A stretch of 43,854 nt of DNA from Thermoplasmata archaeon (lineage in GTDB: Archaea > Thermoplasmatota > Thermoplasmata > Thermoplasmatales > Thermoplasmataceae), in assembly GCA_015520045.1 (NCBI GenBank), contig WAQW01000012.1, positions 1 through 43,854 of the forward strand, given 5' to 3'. This document shows positions 15,920 through 24,449 of this stretch, in pieces (within the stretch, counting starts at the first letter, position 1; the number at the start of each line of letters is the position of its first letter). Both the position numbers and the translations under genes were made by a program. The notes below the pieces were generated by a model that made no database searches, was not told the origin of the DNA, and saw only the letters and a list, made by a program, of their open reading frames with translations.

Positions 15920-17110
15920 TCAGAGGAGCTCCTCGAGCTCTGAGACCATTTCCGGATACTTCTCCTGAACCGCTTCGAGTATGGCCTGGACTGATATCTC
16001 CTTTATGGATGCATCGGAGACTATTTCGACAAGCTTGTCGAGAGTATCGTCTGAGAGCTGCCCCAGCTTCTCTTTCGCGAACCAGTTCCTGAGATGCTTT
16101 CTCTGGAATTTATCCTTGACGAGTTTCTCGTATCTTTTCATCATATCAGGAGAGTAATCCTCCTCCTCTATTGCCTCCTTTGCGATATTGGCAGCGTATC
16201 TGCCGGAGATGTATGCGTTTGCGATCCCTCCTCCCGTGATGGGGTCGATGAGCCTTGCAGCATCCCCCACGAGCATGAGCCCCGGGAGAGTGAATGTATC
16301 CTTCACCCTGGAGACAGACACTCCTCCTGTAACGAGTTGAATGGTCTTGCCCTTTGAAAAGCCTGGATGTTTTTTGATCCACCTGTCAAGGTAGTTCCGA
16401 ACGTCAAACCTGTCCTTCATGTCCGTGATCGTCACACCAATACCCACGTTCGCTTCGTGGTCACCCTTTGGAAAGACCCATATGTATCCCTTCGGAGCCA
16501 CCGATCCCAGATAGAAATCGGTAAAGTCGGTATCACTGTCAACGTTCTTCATTCTGTACTGCACTGCGGAGATAATATCGTTCTTTGCGAGGATGATCGA
16601 CTTCAAACCTGCCCAGCGCCCGAATTCAGCCTCGAACCCATCAGCAGCTATGACGATCTTTGCCCTCACTTCCTCCATTGAGCCGAGGTGCCTTATCTTC
16701 GCTCCCACGACCCTTTCTCCTTCCTTGATAACGGAGAGTGCAGGGGATTTAACCCATATGTCCGCACCCTCGGATGCGGCAAGGGCAGCCATGTCTTTGT
16801 CGAATTTGTCACGCTCTATAACGTACCCAACCTCATTCCCTGCGTTTTCGGCGGTGAGTACTATGGGCTTTCTCTCAGATGGCCCGTATATTCGCGCTCC
16901 CTTCACCTCATCGGCTATCCAGTGGCTGTCAGGGCGTATGTCGCCCTCGCTCATCCACTGTTTTGAGAGTCCCTCTCCGCATCTCACCGGTGAGCCTATG
17001 TCAGGTCTCTTCTCCACCATCAGGGTTTTCAATCCGTGCCTGGCCGAAAATCGGGCTGCAGAGCTTCCACCAGGTCCGGCTCCTATAACGAGAACATCAT
17101 AGTTTAGCAT
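15920..17110 (-). CDS. Geranylgeranyl reductase family protein (probable digeranylgeranylglycerophospholipid reductase)
   Basis: FAD-dependent enzyme that saturates the isoprenoid chains of archaeal ether lipids. The N-terminal dinucleotide-binding motif VIGAGPGGSSAARFS starts at residue 8; the active-site Cys loop is VRCGEGLSKQW near residue 43; the family motif YIWVFPKGDHEANVGIG is near 208; and the FAD-binding GDAARLIDPITGGGIANA near 283. Length 396 is normal. The upstream ferredoxin gene overlaps by 14 nt and is a likely electron donor, as in Thermoplasma-type reductases. Substrate (phospholipid versus prenyl diphosphate) is inferred from the family. Confidence 0.92.
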   Translation of the reverse strand: MLNYDVLVIGAGPGGSSAARFSARHGLKTLMVEKRPDIGSPVRCGEGLSKQWMSEGDIRPDSHWIADEVKGARIYGPSERKPIVLTAENAGNEVGYVIERDKFDKDMAALAASEGADIWVKSPALSVIKEGERVVGAKIRHLGSMEEVRAKIVIAADGFEAEFGRWAGLKSIILAKNDIISAVQYRMKNVDSDTDFTDFYLGSVAPKGYIWVFPKGDHEANVGIGVTITDMKDRFDVRNYLDRWIKKHPGFSKGKTIQLVTGGVSVSRVKDTFTLPGLMLVGDAARLIDPITGGGIANAYISGRYAANIAKEAIEEEDYSPDMMKRYEKLVKDKFQRKHLRNWFAKEKLGQLSDDTLDKLVEIVSDASIKEISVQAILEAVQEKYPEMVSELEELL

Positions 17111-17309
17111 GGAACCACTCCGCTGAAATGGCCCCCGTGGGGCAACCCACTATGCAAAATGCACATTTTATACACTTGTCCTCATGAATCTCAACAACCG
17201 TTTCATCCATAAAAATGGCATCTGTGGGGCACATTCCCACACACGCTCCGCAGTAATTACAGAGCGATCGGTCCACGTCCATTTCGCTTTGCACCTTGAC
17301 TTCCACCAT
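17097..17309 (-). CDS. 2[4Fe-4S] ferredoxin
   Basis: 70 residues with two C-x2-C-x2-C-x3-C-P clusters: C17, C20, C23, C27 and C46, C49, C52, C56, a regular 2[4Fe-4S] ferredoxin. It overlaps the geranylgeranyl reductase gene by 14 nt, so it probably supplies electrons for lipid hydrogenation. A TATA element (minus, GAATATTTATATAGAG, 17331-17346) lies about 25-35 bp upstream of the ATG. Confidence 0.93.
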   Translation of the reverse strand: MVEVKVQSEMDVDRSLCNYCGACVGMCPTDAIFMDETVVEIHEDKCIKCAFCIVGCPTGAISAEWFHAKL

Positions 17310-17330
17310 AGTGGATCACTCATATTACAG

Positions 17331-17346
17331 TCTCTATATAAATATT
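17331..17346 (-). promoter_or_regulatory. TATA box of the ferredoxin-geranylgeranyl reductase operon
   Basis: The minus strand reads GAATATTTATATAGAG with the core TTTATATA about 25-30 bp before the ferredoxin ATG. Confidence 0.55.
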
Positions 17347-17500
17347 CATTCTTTACTTTAGCTAACATCACTGCGTATATACAGCGGCGGTGCTTCCAGG
17401 TTGCTCAACCTTGCGGAACTTTCAGATAGCACAGCGTCAGGAATGCCACTCTTCTGATAACCACCCGGCAGTCAATGAGAAACTGCCTCGAAGTTTAAAT

Positions 17501-18148
17501 TTATGAGGTCAGATCTCTGTTGTAATTGCAGAACCGCCTGATACTGCATATGCTGCACCTGGGTTTTCTGGGCAGACATACATGCTTTCCAAATTCCACT
17601 AAAGCTGGGTTGAAACCGACCCACATACTTCTCGGAACGATCTTTTCCAGATCTTTCTCCACCTCGGCCGGATCGCCGGAGTCTGAAAAACCGATCCTGT
17701 TGCTTATTCTGTGAACGTGTGTATCCACTGCTATTGCGGGAATTCCGAACGCATCGGCAAGCACAACATTGGCTGTCTTCCTTCCAACACCCGCTATCTC
17801 TATAAGGGAATCCAGATCAGGGGGGACCTTGCAACCGTGATGTTCAGAGAGGAACCTCGCTGCCTCGATTATTCTCCTGGCCTTGACGCTTCTGAAGCCA
17901 ACGTTGTGAATGAGCATCAAAACCTCATCGTAAGATGCTTTTGCGAGTTCCTCGCATTTTTTATACCTGATGTAAAGCGATCTGGCCGCTGAATCGGTAA
18001 CCTCATCTCTGGTTCTGTGCGATAGCATGGCTGCCACAAGAACCCAGAATGGGTCGGTGAACTCAAAGTGATGATCGGGTACCTGCGATTTTATATTGGC
18101 AAGAATCTCCCCCATGTGTTTTCTAAAGAATTCGGGAGATGTCATCAT
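17501..18148 (-). CDS. nth: Endonuclease III (DNA glycosylase/AP lyase)
   Basis: Base-excision repair enzyme that removes oxidised pyrimidines and cuts the AP site. The helix-hairpin-helix is IAGVGRKTANVVLADAFG with catalytic lysine K124, followed by the catalytic aspartate D142 in VDTHVHRISNR. The C-terminal [4Fe-4S] loop has C191-x6-C198-x2-C201-x5-C207. Length 215 is normal. Its ATG overlaps the stop of the upstream CARDB-type gene by 4 nt, so it is probably the last gene of the PadR-MFS operon, an unusual place for a repair gene. Confidence 0.95.
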   Translation of the reverse strand: MMTSPEFFRKHMGEILANIKSQVPDHHFEFTDPFWVLVAAMLSHRTRDEVTDSAARSLYIRYKKCEELAKASYDEVLMLIHNVGFRSVKARRIIEAARFLSEHHGCKVPPDLDSLIEIAGVGRKTANVVLADAFGIPAIAVDTHVHRISNRIGFSDSGDPAEVEKDLEKIVPRSMWVGFNPALVEFGKHVCLPRKPRCSICSIRRFCNYNRDLTS

Positions 18149-19737
18149 CTCCTCCTTTTTCTCCTGGAACGCAAGGCCATGGACACTACCGTTATCACTA
18201 CCGCAATGATAACCAGGAAAACGATGAACTCAGGAATGGAAAAAGGCAGCGAGTTTTCGAATTTCTGAATGGAGGTGGGTTCGATCACGTTGTTGAAGTT
18301 GTACGCACTGGTGAATCTGCTCAAGGACTCATTGAGATGGTATGTGATGAAGAGTTGTGACTGAAAAGTTCCGGTAGGTGCCGACGAACTAACATCAACC
18401 AGAAATGTGACCGTGAAGCTCTGGCCCGGCCTTAATTCTCCCACCGTGAAATTGTAGGCAGTCAGGGCACCGAGAGGATTAGAGGAAGAGACGTGAACGC
18501 TTATCATAGACGGACTCACGAGGTAGACGGTCAGATCGTAGAGGGTCTGGTTTCCGCTGTTTGTCAGTTTGAAGGACTCAAGAACCTTCGACTGTCCGGG
18601 AACCGCCGGCGGAATATGGGACGTGACGGAGATCGATCCCTTTGATTTAATTTTCAAATGGATGGTGGTGGCCGAACTACCGTAGTGGAGCGTTACCGAG
18701 TGCATTCCCGGTGTAGTGGGAGCATTGAGAAGAAATGTGAAATTGAAAATCTGCCCGGACGGCCACAGCGGGATGTGATAGCCCGATCCGATCAGGCTGA
18801 AGGATGATGAGCTCGCGTTTACCGTTACATCGCTGGCAAAGGAATTCCCGGAATTGACGAGAATTGCGGTGAGCCTGATGAATTTCTGCCCCTGGTATAT
18901 AACAGGAGGATCTGTGTAATAAGATACAAGAGATAGGTTGGAATAACCCGTAACCGGAACGAAAAAGGACACATTTCTACTCACACCAGAGAAGCTAACC
19001 GTGAGATCCTGCTCGAAAATACCATCATTAGATGAACGCGGGATGGATACTATAAATGAAACGGGTGAGAATCCAAAGGGGCGTATGGCACTAACGTACG
19101 TGACCTGCGTTGCACCCGTGAGAGGGAAAGCTGGAGCGTATCTTACCGTTATGTTCTGGGCAAAGGAATTGCCAACGTTTTCAAGAATTACCGTAAGAGG
19201 AATATTTTTCATGCCAGGTGTACCGATTATGGGTTCTGATTGATAGCCAAAGAATGCCTGCGCGCCCACTATATTCACAGTACCAAGAACAGGAACAACA
19301 AAGGAGGTGTTTCCGTGGTACCTTGTGGTGTTGACGAAGAACGAATATTCAAGCAGAAGGGTGTAAAGCCCGGTCTTTGCGGTTGATGATATATTGAGGG
19401 GCTGCACTATCTCAAGGTTCTGTCCTGCTGTTGAGTACGAAATGTTTTCGGTTATCATAGAGCTGGAGCCGTGTATGTGACTGTAGCTGAAGACCGTTGA
19501 ATTGTTTAGGTTAACGCTTACACTCAGATTTTCAACGGTTCCAAAGGCATTCGTGAAGGACACAACCAGAGGAACATAGCTGTTTCCCGGTGCGACCTGT
19601 TCTGTTGAGTTCTGCTGGTACCACCATACCCCTGTAACCTTCATCTCTCCATTGAGGCTGATGCCTGATGCCTGATGCATCGGTGCCATCACAGCAAGCA
19701 GGAAAACCACTCCCATTATAGCGTATATCTTTTTCAT
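18145..19737 (-). CDS. Secreted, membrane-anchored protein with repeated CARDB-like domains (COG1361 type)
   Basis: 530 residues. An N-terminal signal peptide (MKKIYAIMGVVFLLAVMAP, residues 1-19) leads to an extracellular part with about four Ig-like repeats. Repeat cores include LENVGNSFAQNITVRY, LVNSGNSFASDVTVN and LTNSGNQTLYDLTVYL, characteristic of CARDB/NEW3 domains. A membrane segment (about residues 500-522) is followed by a basic tail RSRRKRRR, so most of the chain is outside the cell. Ser/Thr/Asn content is high, with many N-glycosylation sequons. It overlaps both the MFS transporter gene upstream and nth downstream by 4 nt. A role as an external partner of the efflux pump is inference from this coupling. 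Confidence 0.8.
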   Translation of the reverse strand: MKKIYAIMGVVFLLAVMAPMHQASGISLNGEMKVTGVWWYQQNSTEQVAPGNSYVPLVVSFTNAFGTVENLSVSVNLNNSTVFSYSHIHGSSSMITENISYSTAGQNLEIVQPLNISSTAKTGLYTLLLEYSFFVNTTRYHGNTSFVVPVLGTVNIVGAQAFFGYQSEPIIGTPGMKNIPLTVILENVGNSFAQNITVRYAPAFPLTGATQVTYVSAIRPFGFSPVSFIVSIPRSSNDGIFEQDLTVSFSGVSRNVSFFVPVTGYSNLSLVSYYTDPPVIYQGQKFIRLTAILVNSGNSFASDVTVNASSSSFSLIGSGYHIPLWPSGQIFNFTFLLNAPTTPGMHSVTLHYGSSATTIHLKIKSKGSISVTSHIPPAVPGQSKVLESFKLTNSGNQTLYDLTVYLVSPSMISVHVSSSNPLGALTAYNFTVGELRPGQSFTVTFLVDVSSSAPTGTFQSQLFITYHLNESLSRFTSAYNFNNVIEPTSIQKFENSLPFSIPEFIVFLVIIAVVITVVSMALRSRRKRRR

Positions 19738-21203
19738 CTTCTATTCACCTTCATAACTCTTAAATCATCCATCATGAGCGTAACCAGCACTCCTATGATC
19801 AGAAAAACCATGCCGATTAAGAATATATATGTGAATGCAGTCTGTGACGGGAAACTGTACATCACGGGGTAGATCCCTCCAGGGATCTGAGATAAGGGTA
19901 TGACTCCCACCATGACACCCGTCGTGAATGTGGTTTCTAATACTCCCCCTATGGCTGGAGCCATCACACTCCCAATGTTTCTGAATACGGTGTTCATACC
20001 GGTTGCCTCTCCCGCTTTTGTGCCGGGAAGGGCTATCAACACCATGTTGATGATGCCCACAAAGATAAATGAGAGACCGATACCCATAATGATAGTATCC
20101 TCCAGGACAGCGAAAATGGAAGCCCTGTTGGTGAGGAGCGCCAGATATGATATGAGGAGTATCATGCTGCCGATGAGTATTGCTCTTTTTGGCCCATCGT
20201 TTGTGGTTATCATGGCCGCTAAGGGCGCGAACACCATGTTGAGCACGGAGGCGGGCAACATGATCAACCCTGACTCAACGATAGACGTTCCGAATCCTGA
20301 AGGCTCAGGATCCTGAAGCATCGGTGCGACGCTGTAAAATAGGAAGAATACCGAGGCCATCGCAAAAATGCTCACCAAATTGGATAGGAAGATATTCTTT
20401 ATCTTCAGAAGTTTCATGCTGATGAATGGCATGTGTGTTCTGCTCTCCTGGATAACGAATGCCAGAAGGAGAATACCTCCCAGGGAAAACATGAACAGTG
20501 TTGGAAAGGACAACCATCCCCAGTACTCGCCCTGCGAGAGGGGAACCAGCACGGAAACGATACCTGAGGAAAGAAACGTAACGCCAAGGTAATCGATGCT
20601 CTCTTTCTTTCTTATGGATGTGTCTTTCAGCACAAAGGCTGCCAGGATTGTGAGGGTGAAGGCCAATGGTATTGCGGTGTGGTATGCATACTGCCATCCG
20701 AGGTCCTGGGTTATTACGGCACCTCCTACAAGTCCAACCGCAGCACCAGCCGAGAAGGTGGAGCTCACTATTCCCTGTGCTAGGGCGAGCTTCTCTCTCG
20801 GAAGCTGCTCATAGAGCAGGGAAAAGGCGATGGGAAAGAGCCCCATACCGAGTCCCTGAATTGCCCTTATAATGATGAATTCTGATAGGGTCTGAGCGAA
20901 TCCACCCGCGGATATGGCAAAAGCGTAGACGACGGTGAGCATAACATATATTCTCTTCTTGCCGTAAGTATCCGAGAGCCTCCCGAAGAGGGCTGATGAC
21001 GCCGTACCTGAGATAATGTAGGCGGTTATGACCCAGGACAGATTCGCGTAGTTCGTCTGAAAATCCTTCCTGAGTACCGGAAGCGCGGGTGTCACGAGGG
21101 TCTCGACGTATGTTATCAGAAGACCGGCGAAGGCCATGATAGCTATGGTGGCCTTTGCATGAGCACCGTATTGTGCGTTATTTCTTAACCGACCTTCCTG
21201 CAA
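19734..21203 (-). CDS. MFS multidrug transporter, DHA2 (14-TM, EmrB/QacA-like) type
   Basis: 489 residues with about 14 hydrophobic segments. The DHA2 pattern is visible: the start TLVTPALPVLRKDF, then LSWVITAYIISGTASSALFGRLSDTYGKKRIY (motif A GRLSDTYGKKR near residue 74-84) and RAIQGLGMGLFPIAF (motif B). It is a proton-coupled exporter of drugs, lipids or other hydrophobic compounds; the substrate is not evident. The start overlaps the PadR gene by 26 nt. The regulator-transporter-extracellular protein order points to one operon induced by the exported compound. Confidence 0.9.
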   Translation of the reverse strand: MQEGRLRNNAQYGAHAKATIAIMAFAGLLITYVETLVTPALPVLRKDFQTNYANLSWVITAYIISGTASSALFGRLSDTYGKKRIYVMLTVVYAFAISAGGFAQTLSEFIIIRAIQGLGMGLFPIAFSLLYEQLPREKLALAQGIVSSTFSAGAAVGLVGGAVITQDLGWQYAYHTAIPLAFTLTILAAFVLKDTSIRKKESIDYLGVTFLSSGIVSVLVPLSQGEYWGWLSFPTLFMFSLGGILLLAFVIQESRTHMPFISMKLLKIKNIFLSNLVSIFAMASVFFLFYSVAPMLQDPEPSGFGTSIVESGLIMLPASVLNMVFAPLAAMITTNDGPKRAILIGSMILLISYLALLTNRASIFAVLEDTIIMGIGLSFIFVGIINMVLIALPGTKAGEATGMNTVFRNIGSVMAPAIGGVLETTFTTGVMVGVIPLSQIPGGIYPVMYSFPSQTAFTYIFLIGMVFLIIGVLVTLMMDDLRVMKVNRR

Positions 21204-21669
21204 TAGCTCTCACCTTTCTGAGCAAACTGGAATACTTATCGTCCTGGTTGCTGCTTTTGTATTTCAGGGCCTTTCCGAGAATTTTCAAGAACAGATCGTA
21301 GTAATCAGATGTCACCTCTCTTGCAGTTTTAAGACTCTCAAGGTCTGGTACGATAGAGTCATCCAGCATGGCGACGTGGGCAAAATCTCTGAAAAGCCTT
21401 GCAACCACGGGACTCCTGAATGAAATAAACTCTTCAACATATCTGGATCCCTTCTCCGTGAGAAAGTAGAATATTCTTCTACCATCCCTGCTTGAGGATA
21501 TGAGATCCTCTTCGGTGAGTTTCTTCAGGGCAGGATAGAGCGTACCGCTGCTCACCCGTCTTGCACCAAAGGATAGTTCTTTCGACAGGCGGTAGGCAGT
21601 CATCTGACCAGCCCTGAGAGACAGTAGTATCCGAAGGGCATAGGAGTACTTCATTATCGATTTCGACAT
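21178..21669 (-). CDS. PadR-family transcriptional regulator
   Basis: 163 residues. The winged helix (residues 5-85) has the PadR pattern: ILLSLRAGQMTAYRLSKEL, SSGTLYPALKKLTEEDLI, RRIFYFLTEKGSRYVEEF. A C-terminal helical part (about 90-163) would serve dimerisation. PadR repressors usually release efflux genes when a drug binds, which fits the downstream MFS gene overlapping by 26 nt. It probably controls its own operon; see the inverted repeats just upstream. Confidence 0.88.
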   Translation of the reverse strand: MSKSIMKYSYALRILLSLRAGQMTAYRLSKELSFGARRVSSGTLYPALKKLTEEDLISSSRDGRRIFYFLTEKGSRYVEEFISFRSPVVARLFRDFAHVAMLDDSIVPDLESLKTAREVTSDYYDLFLKILGKALKYKSSNQDDKYSSLLRKVRAIAGRSVKK

Positions 21670-21682
21670 ATTAGGGTGATAT

Positions 21683-21737
21683 TAAACAGTTGTGGTTCTT
21701 GTATAATGTTTATAGCCAGACATTGATGAATATCTGG
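21683..21737 (-). promoter_or_regulatory. Candidate operator/promoter region of the PadR-MFS-CARDB-nth operon
   Basis: Upstream of the PadR start are two inverted repeats: TAAACA (21683-21688) with TGTTTA (21707-21712) across 18 bp, and CCAGACAT (21716-21723) with ATATCTGG (21730-21737), one mismatch in the arm. A TATA-like CTATAAAC also lies within this stretch (minus strand, about 21708-21715). Placement over the promoter suits autorepression by PadR. No experimentally known operator is matched. Confidence 0.35.
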
Positions 21738-22186
21738 TCGGGGATACGCAGTTTGGTTCTTGAGGTAAAATACCCTCGTTGAAGGGCATGAGTCTCCCTT
21801 CCCTCATCCAGTACCCGGATGGGATGCTCTTCAGGATCGTGTGAGTAAGAGTACACTCAAAAAATGGAGGAGAAGATAGTTATACAAACTATCTAAAGTG
21901 CATTATTCTGTTCCACAGAGGAATTCCGCGGGGAATCTCAAATCTGACCTTCAATCACCTATTCGCTTAGTGCTAATGGATTAAAAATTACCCACAGTAT
22001 GGTGAGGAGATCCAGAATCATTATGCAAATTGGTACAAAAGTTGTGAGCATAGGCCCAGCATAGAAAATGTTGAGAGGACAAAAAATTCCAGCCTGAATT
22101 TATCTCAATGAATCAATCACTGCTTGATTTAGAAACAAAAATTATTGATACATAACCTGCAATGGTTTGCATATAGGTGATATATA
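21738..22186. other. Intergenic region with short hairpins, no gene seen
   Basis: Two small hairpins adjoin each other: GAGGT-AAAAT-ACCCTC (about 21761-21776) and AAGGG with CCCTT (about 21782-21800). They may be remains of an insertion-sequence end, but no transposase fragment could be read with conviction. The right end holds an AGGTGA Shine-Dalgarno (22175-22180) for the antitoxin-like gene. Confidence 0.3.
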
Positions 22187-22408
22187 GTGGAAGAAGAGGT
22201 AACCACCATACAGCTTAAGATATCCGTTGTGCAGACACTCAAGAATTTTAAGAAATATTCCGGGGAAATATACAATGAGATTATTCTCAGGTTCATTACT
22301 GAAGCTAAAGAAGCTGAGGAGTTGGGTGTTTTTGTACAAAAAGCTCAGGAGACTAAAATGAAGGAGCTCTGGAGTGAGGGATACTACAGCGGTTGGAAAA
22401 ATGCCTGA
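22187..22408 (+). CDS. Antitoxin-like small protein upstream of a broken MazF-type toxin
   Basis: 73 residues. The first part TTIQLKISVVQTLKNFKKYS (residues 6-25) resembles a short ribbon-helix-helix/AbrB-like DNA-binding start, followed by a charged helix and a C-terminal WSEGYYSGWKN tail. An AGGTGA Shine-Dalgarno 6 nt upstream supports GTG at 22187. The stop overlaps by 8 nt the ATG of a MazF/PemK-like gene, as is usual for type II toxin-antitoxin pairs. The family is not identified with certainty; the antitoxin call rests on size and position. Confidence 0.55.
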   Translation: MEEEVTTIQLKISVVQTLKNFKKYSGEIYNEIILRFITEAKEAEELGVFVQKAQETKMKELWSEGYYSGWKNA

Positions 22409-22714
22409 AGCTGGAGACGTGATGATCACCAGGGTTAGGTTTGCCGATAACGAAGGTTCAAGGATCCGACCTGCCCTATTTTTATTCGAAGAACCTGGCA
22501 ATATTGTTATTGCTGGCATCACTACAAACTCAAGAATGAAAAAAAAGGGTTCCAATCACAAGAGCAGAAGGGACTGCTCAGGATAGTGTAATCAAACGGA
22601 ACTATATCTTCACAATAACGATTGATGCAATAATCAAGACGGTTTTTCATCTCAACGAAGAGAAAGATTGTTCTAAAAGAACTCAGAGAGAAGCTGGAGA
22701 GTTTAAATTCCTGA
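22401..22714 (+). pseudogene. MazF/PemK-like toxin gene with two frameshifts
   Basis: The first frame gives AGDVMITRVRFADNEGSRIRPALFLF (shown: GDVMITRVRF and SRIRPALFLF), then IVIAGITTNSRMKK, which is the start of a MazF/PemK-type endoribonuclease (GD...F.....KIRPALV). At an A8 run (22539-22546) the frame shifts; removing one A gives continued homology, KRVPITRAEGTAQDSVIKRNY (in part) and then TITIDAIIKTVFHLNEEK. A second +1 shift near 22664 restores KIVLKELREKLESLNS and a stop at 22712-22714. Two shifts make an active product unlikely unless frameshifting or slippage occurs. Sequencing error at the homopolymer could explain the first but hardly both. Confidence 0.6.
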
Positions 22715-23082
22715 ACTTTTACACAAATTACAAACGTGTTCCAGGGTAGTAAATGCCCGGCCCGATAGGCTTCAATCTGTGCGTTCCTTCATATTTTAGT
22801 TTCAGGCATATTTTCTTTCGCTGGATCCTGATATTAAAACGTGTTATATACACGGTGAATTTCTAAGATTGGACAATATTTTATATGAGCCGTACATAAA
22901 TTTACGTGGCCTAAATGATAGTAATTGAATTTGTGTAAAAGCCGGTTGAATATTTTGCATTTTCGCCGGAATAAGAGTGATCTGGATCGCAGGTTTAATT
23001 CTGATCCACTCTTTGATGTGGAAGAGGGGAAGGTTGTACGGATTGGAGGTGTGGGATTGATCAGGGATACGAAGGAGTAGAC
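22715..23082. other. Degenerate stretch between toxin remnant and IS21 remnant
   Basis: No certain gene. A short open frame (22925-23080, TTG start, 51 codons) ends in DPLFDVEEGKVVRIGGVGLI and looks protein-like, but has no recognised relative; it may be a fragment of an older gene. A TATA-like TTTTATATG lies near 22888-22896. Confidence 0.3.
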
Positions 23083-23704
23083 AATGATCAACAAAGAGAT
23101 TGCAAAGGAATTTGGAACATCAGGAACACGCTCATAAGAAACTACGTACCACGGGGATCAACGAGCACCCGAAGATGAAGAGGAGCTAAAAGCTAGATCC
23201 ACACAGGGATCATGTAAAGAAGCTGATCGGGAAGTACAACCTCTCCTCCCTAAGGATGCCAGAGGAGATACGCAAGCAGGTACACAAAGGGGACATACCA
23301 TACTGAAAGAATACTGGGCCAACCTCAGAAAAGTTCGGAAAGTACAGGCGGTGTACCGTTACGAGGTATATCCAGCAAAGCAGTCACAGATGGGCTTCGG
23401 AGAATTCGGTCATATGGTGATCGACGGGAAGAGGAAGAAGCTCTACGCTTTCTCTATGAATCTGGGATACTCAAGGATGCGATATGTTGAATTCACAGAC
23501 ATGATAGATCGCCCAACGAAGAAAAAGATGGTAGCAATGTCCATTAGATCAAGAAATCCTCAGAAGGTCAATAAATTGAAGAGCCGATAAACATAATAAA
23601 GGAGAAAAGGACAAGATATCGTCAAAGGAACATTTTTCATAGAAGCATTCAAGCTGTCCTATGGCTTCAAGTCTGAGAGGTATAGGATACAATCATATGT
23701 CTGA
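23083..23704 (+). pseudogene. Decayed IS21-family transposase (IstA) remnant
   Basis: Fragments in all three frames follow IstA order. First is the N-terminal helix-turn-helix NKEIAKEFGTS...RNTLIRNY (23084-23145). Next is KLDPHRDHVKKLIGKYNLSS (23188-23247), then a TILKEYWANLRKVRKV segment with AVYRYEVYPAKQSQMGFGEFG (in part, 23348-23410), then KLYAFSMNLGYSRMRYVEF, and finally FKLSYGFKSERYRIQS near 23650-23697. In the QxDxGE block the first catalytic aspartate is replaced by glycine (QMGFGEF). At least three frameshifts or stops separate the pieces. No istB was found. Confidence 0.72.
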
Positions 23705-23762
23705 TTGCAAGAGGACTTAAGCTACCAACAATAAACTGATGGATCCACAGTTGTTGAACCGC

Positions 23763-24449
23763 CTACCTAATCCTGACGGGGATCCTGCCTCTGAAAAAAA
23801 CACCATTCTCATCAGTATGGAATCTGAGCGCGTGAGCTTCCACTCCAGCGTGAAGAGCCCTTTCGAGATTTGACGCAAAGGTGGGATCGGTATCCCAGTT
23901 GGGCTCGAAAACCGTGGCGCTCTCAGAAAAAACGAGAACAAGAATTGAGGCGCAGAAACCTTCTTCTCTTAGGTTCATGAGTTCCAGCAGGTGCCTGGAA
24001 GCTCTCTTGCTGGGTGAATCGGGGAATCTGGCGATGTTATCACTTACAAGCGTGCATCCCTTCACCTCAACGAAACATCCTCCGATCCTGAAGTCTATTC
24101 TGCTTTTTCCCACACGAACCTCGCTCTCGAACTCGTGCGGAAAAAATGAGCTGGCTATCTTACTGTGGAATCTGGAATCTGTGAGCACCCACTCCTCTCC
24201 ACGCAGGGAGGCCGTGATGGAACACTCAGTTACCGCACCGGTTGTGTCTCTTATGAGGACCTTGTTTCCCGCATATATGAGCTCCGTCAATCTTCCCGGG
24301 TCATGGAGATGGCACATTCTCCTGGAGCCGGTCCCGTCCCTGACCGACACCACGAATCTATTTACCCTCTCAATCACGGTCGCTTGCTCAACCGGAAAGG
24401 AGAAAGTCAGGATGCGGGCATTCCAGCCCGGATCCAGCAACTGAAGCAT
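23763..24449 (-). CDS. sfsA: SfsA-family protein (sugar fermentation stimulation protein homologue)
   Basis: 228 residues, full-length SfsA: HLHDPGRLTELI near residue 47-58, RIDFRIGG, VEVKGCTLV near 132, and the signature ARFPDSPSKRASRHLLEL near 145-162. The fold is an OB domain plus a PD-(D/E)XK nuclease-like domain; DNA binding is reported for E. coli SfsA but the role is unresolved. Its ATG follows directly on the KBL stop, so the two are probably co-transcribed. Confidence 0.93.
   Translation of the reverse strand: MLQLLDPGWNARILTFSFPVEQATVIERVNRFVVSVRDGTGSRRMCHLHDPGRLTELIYAGNKVLIRDTTGAVTECSITASLRGEEWVLTDSRFHSKIASSFFPHEFESEVRVGKSRIDFRIGGCFVEVKGCTLVSDNIARFPDSPSKRASRHLLELMNLREEGFCASILVLVFSESATVFEPNWDTDPTFASNLERALHAGVEAHALRFHTDENGVFFRGRIPVRIR

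Noticed and set aside
22142-22555. Minus-strand open frame of 137 codons
   Set aside because: It is antisense to the antitoxin-like gene and the toxin remnant, both of which show protein-family features and a Shine-Dalgarno.
22834-23094. Minus-strand open frame of 86 codons
   Set aside because: Low-complexity composition and no start signal; the plus strand looks more protein-like here.
23881-24444. Plus-strand open frame of 187 codons
   Set aside because: Antisense shadow of sfsA, which carries the SfsA signature.
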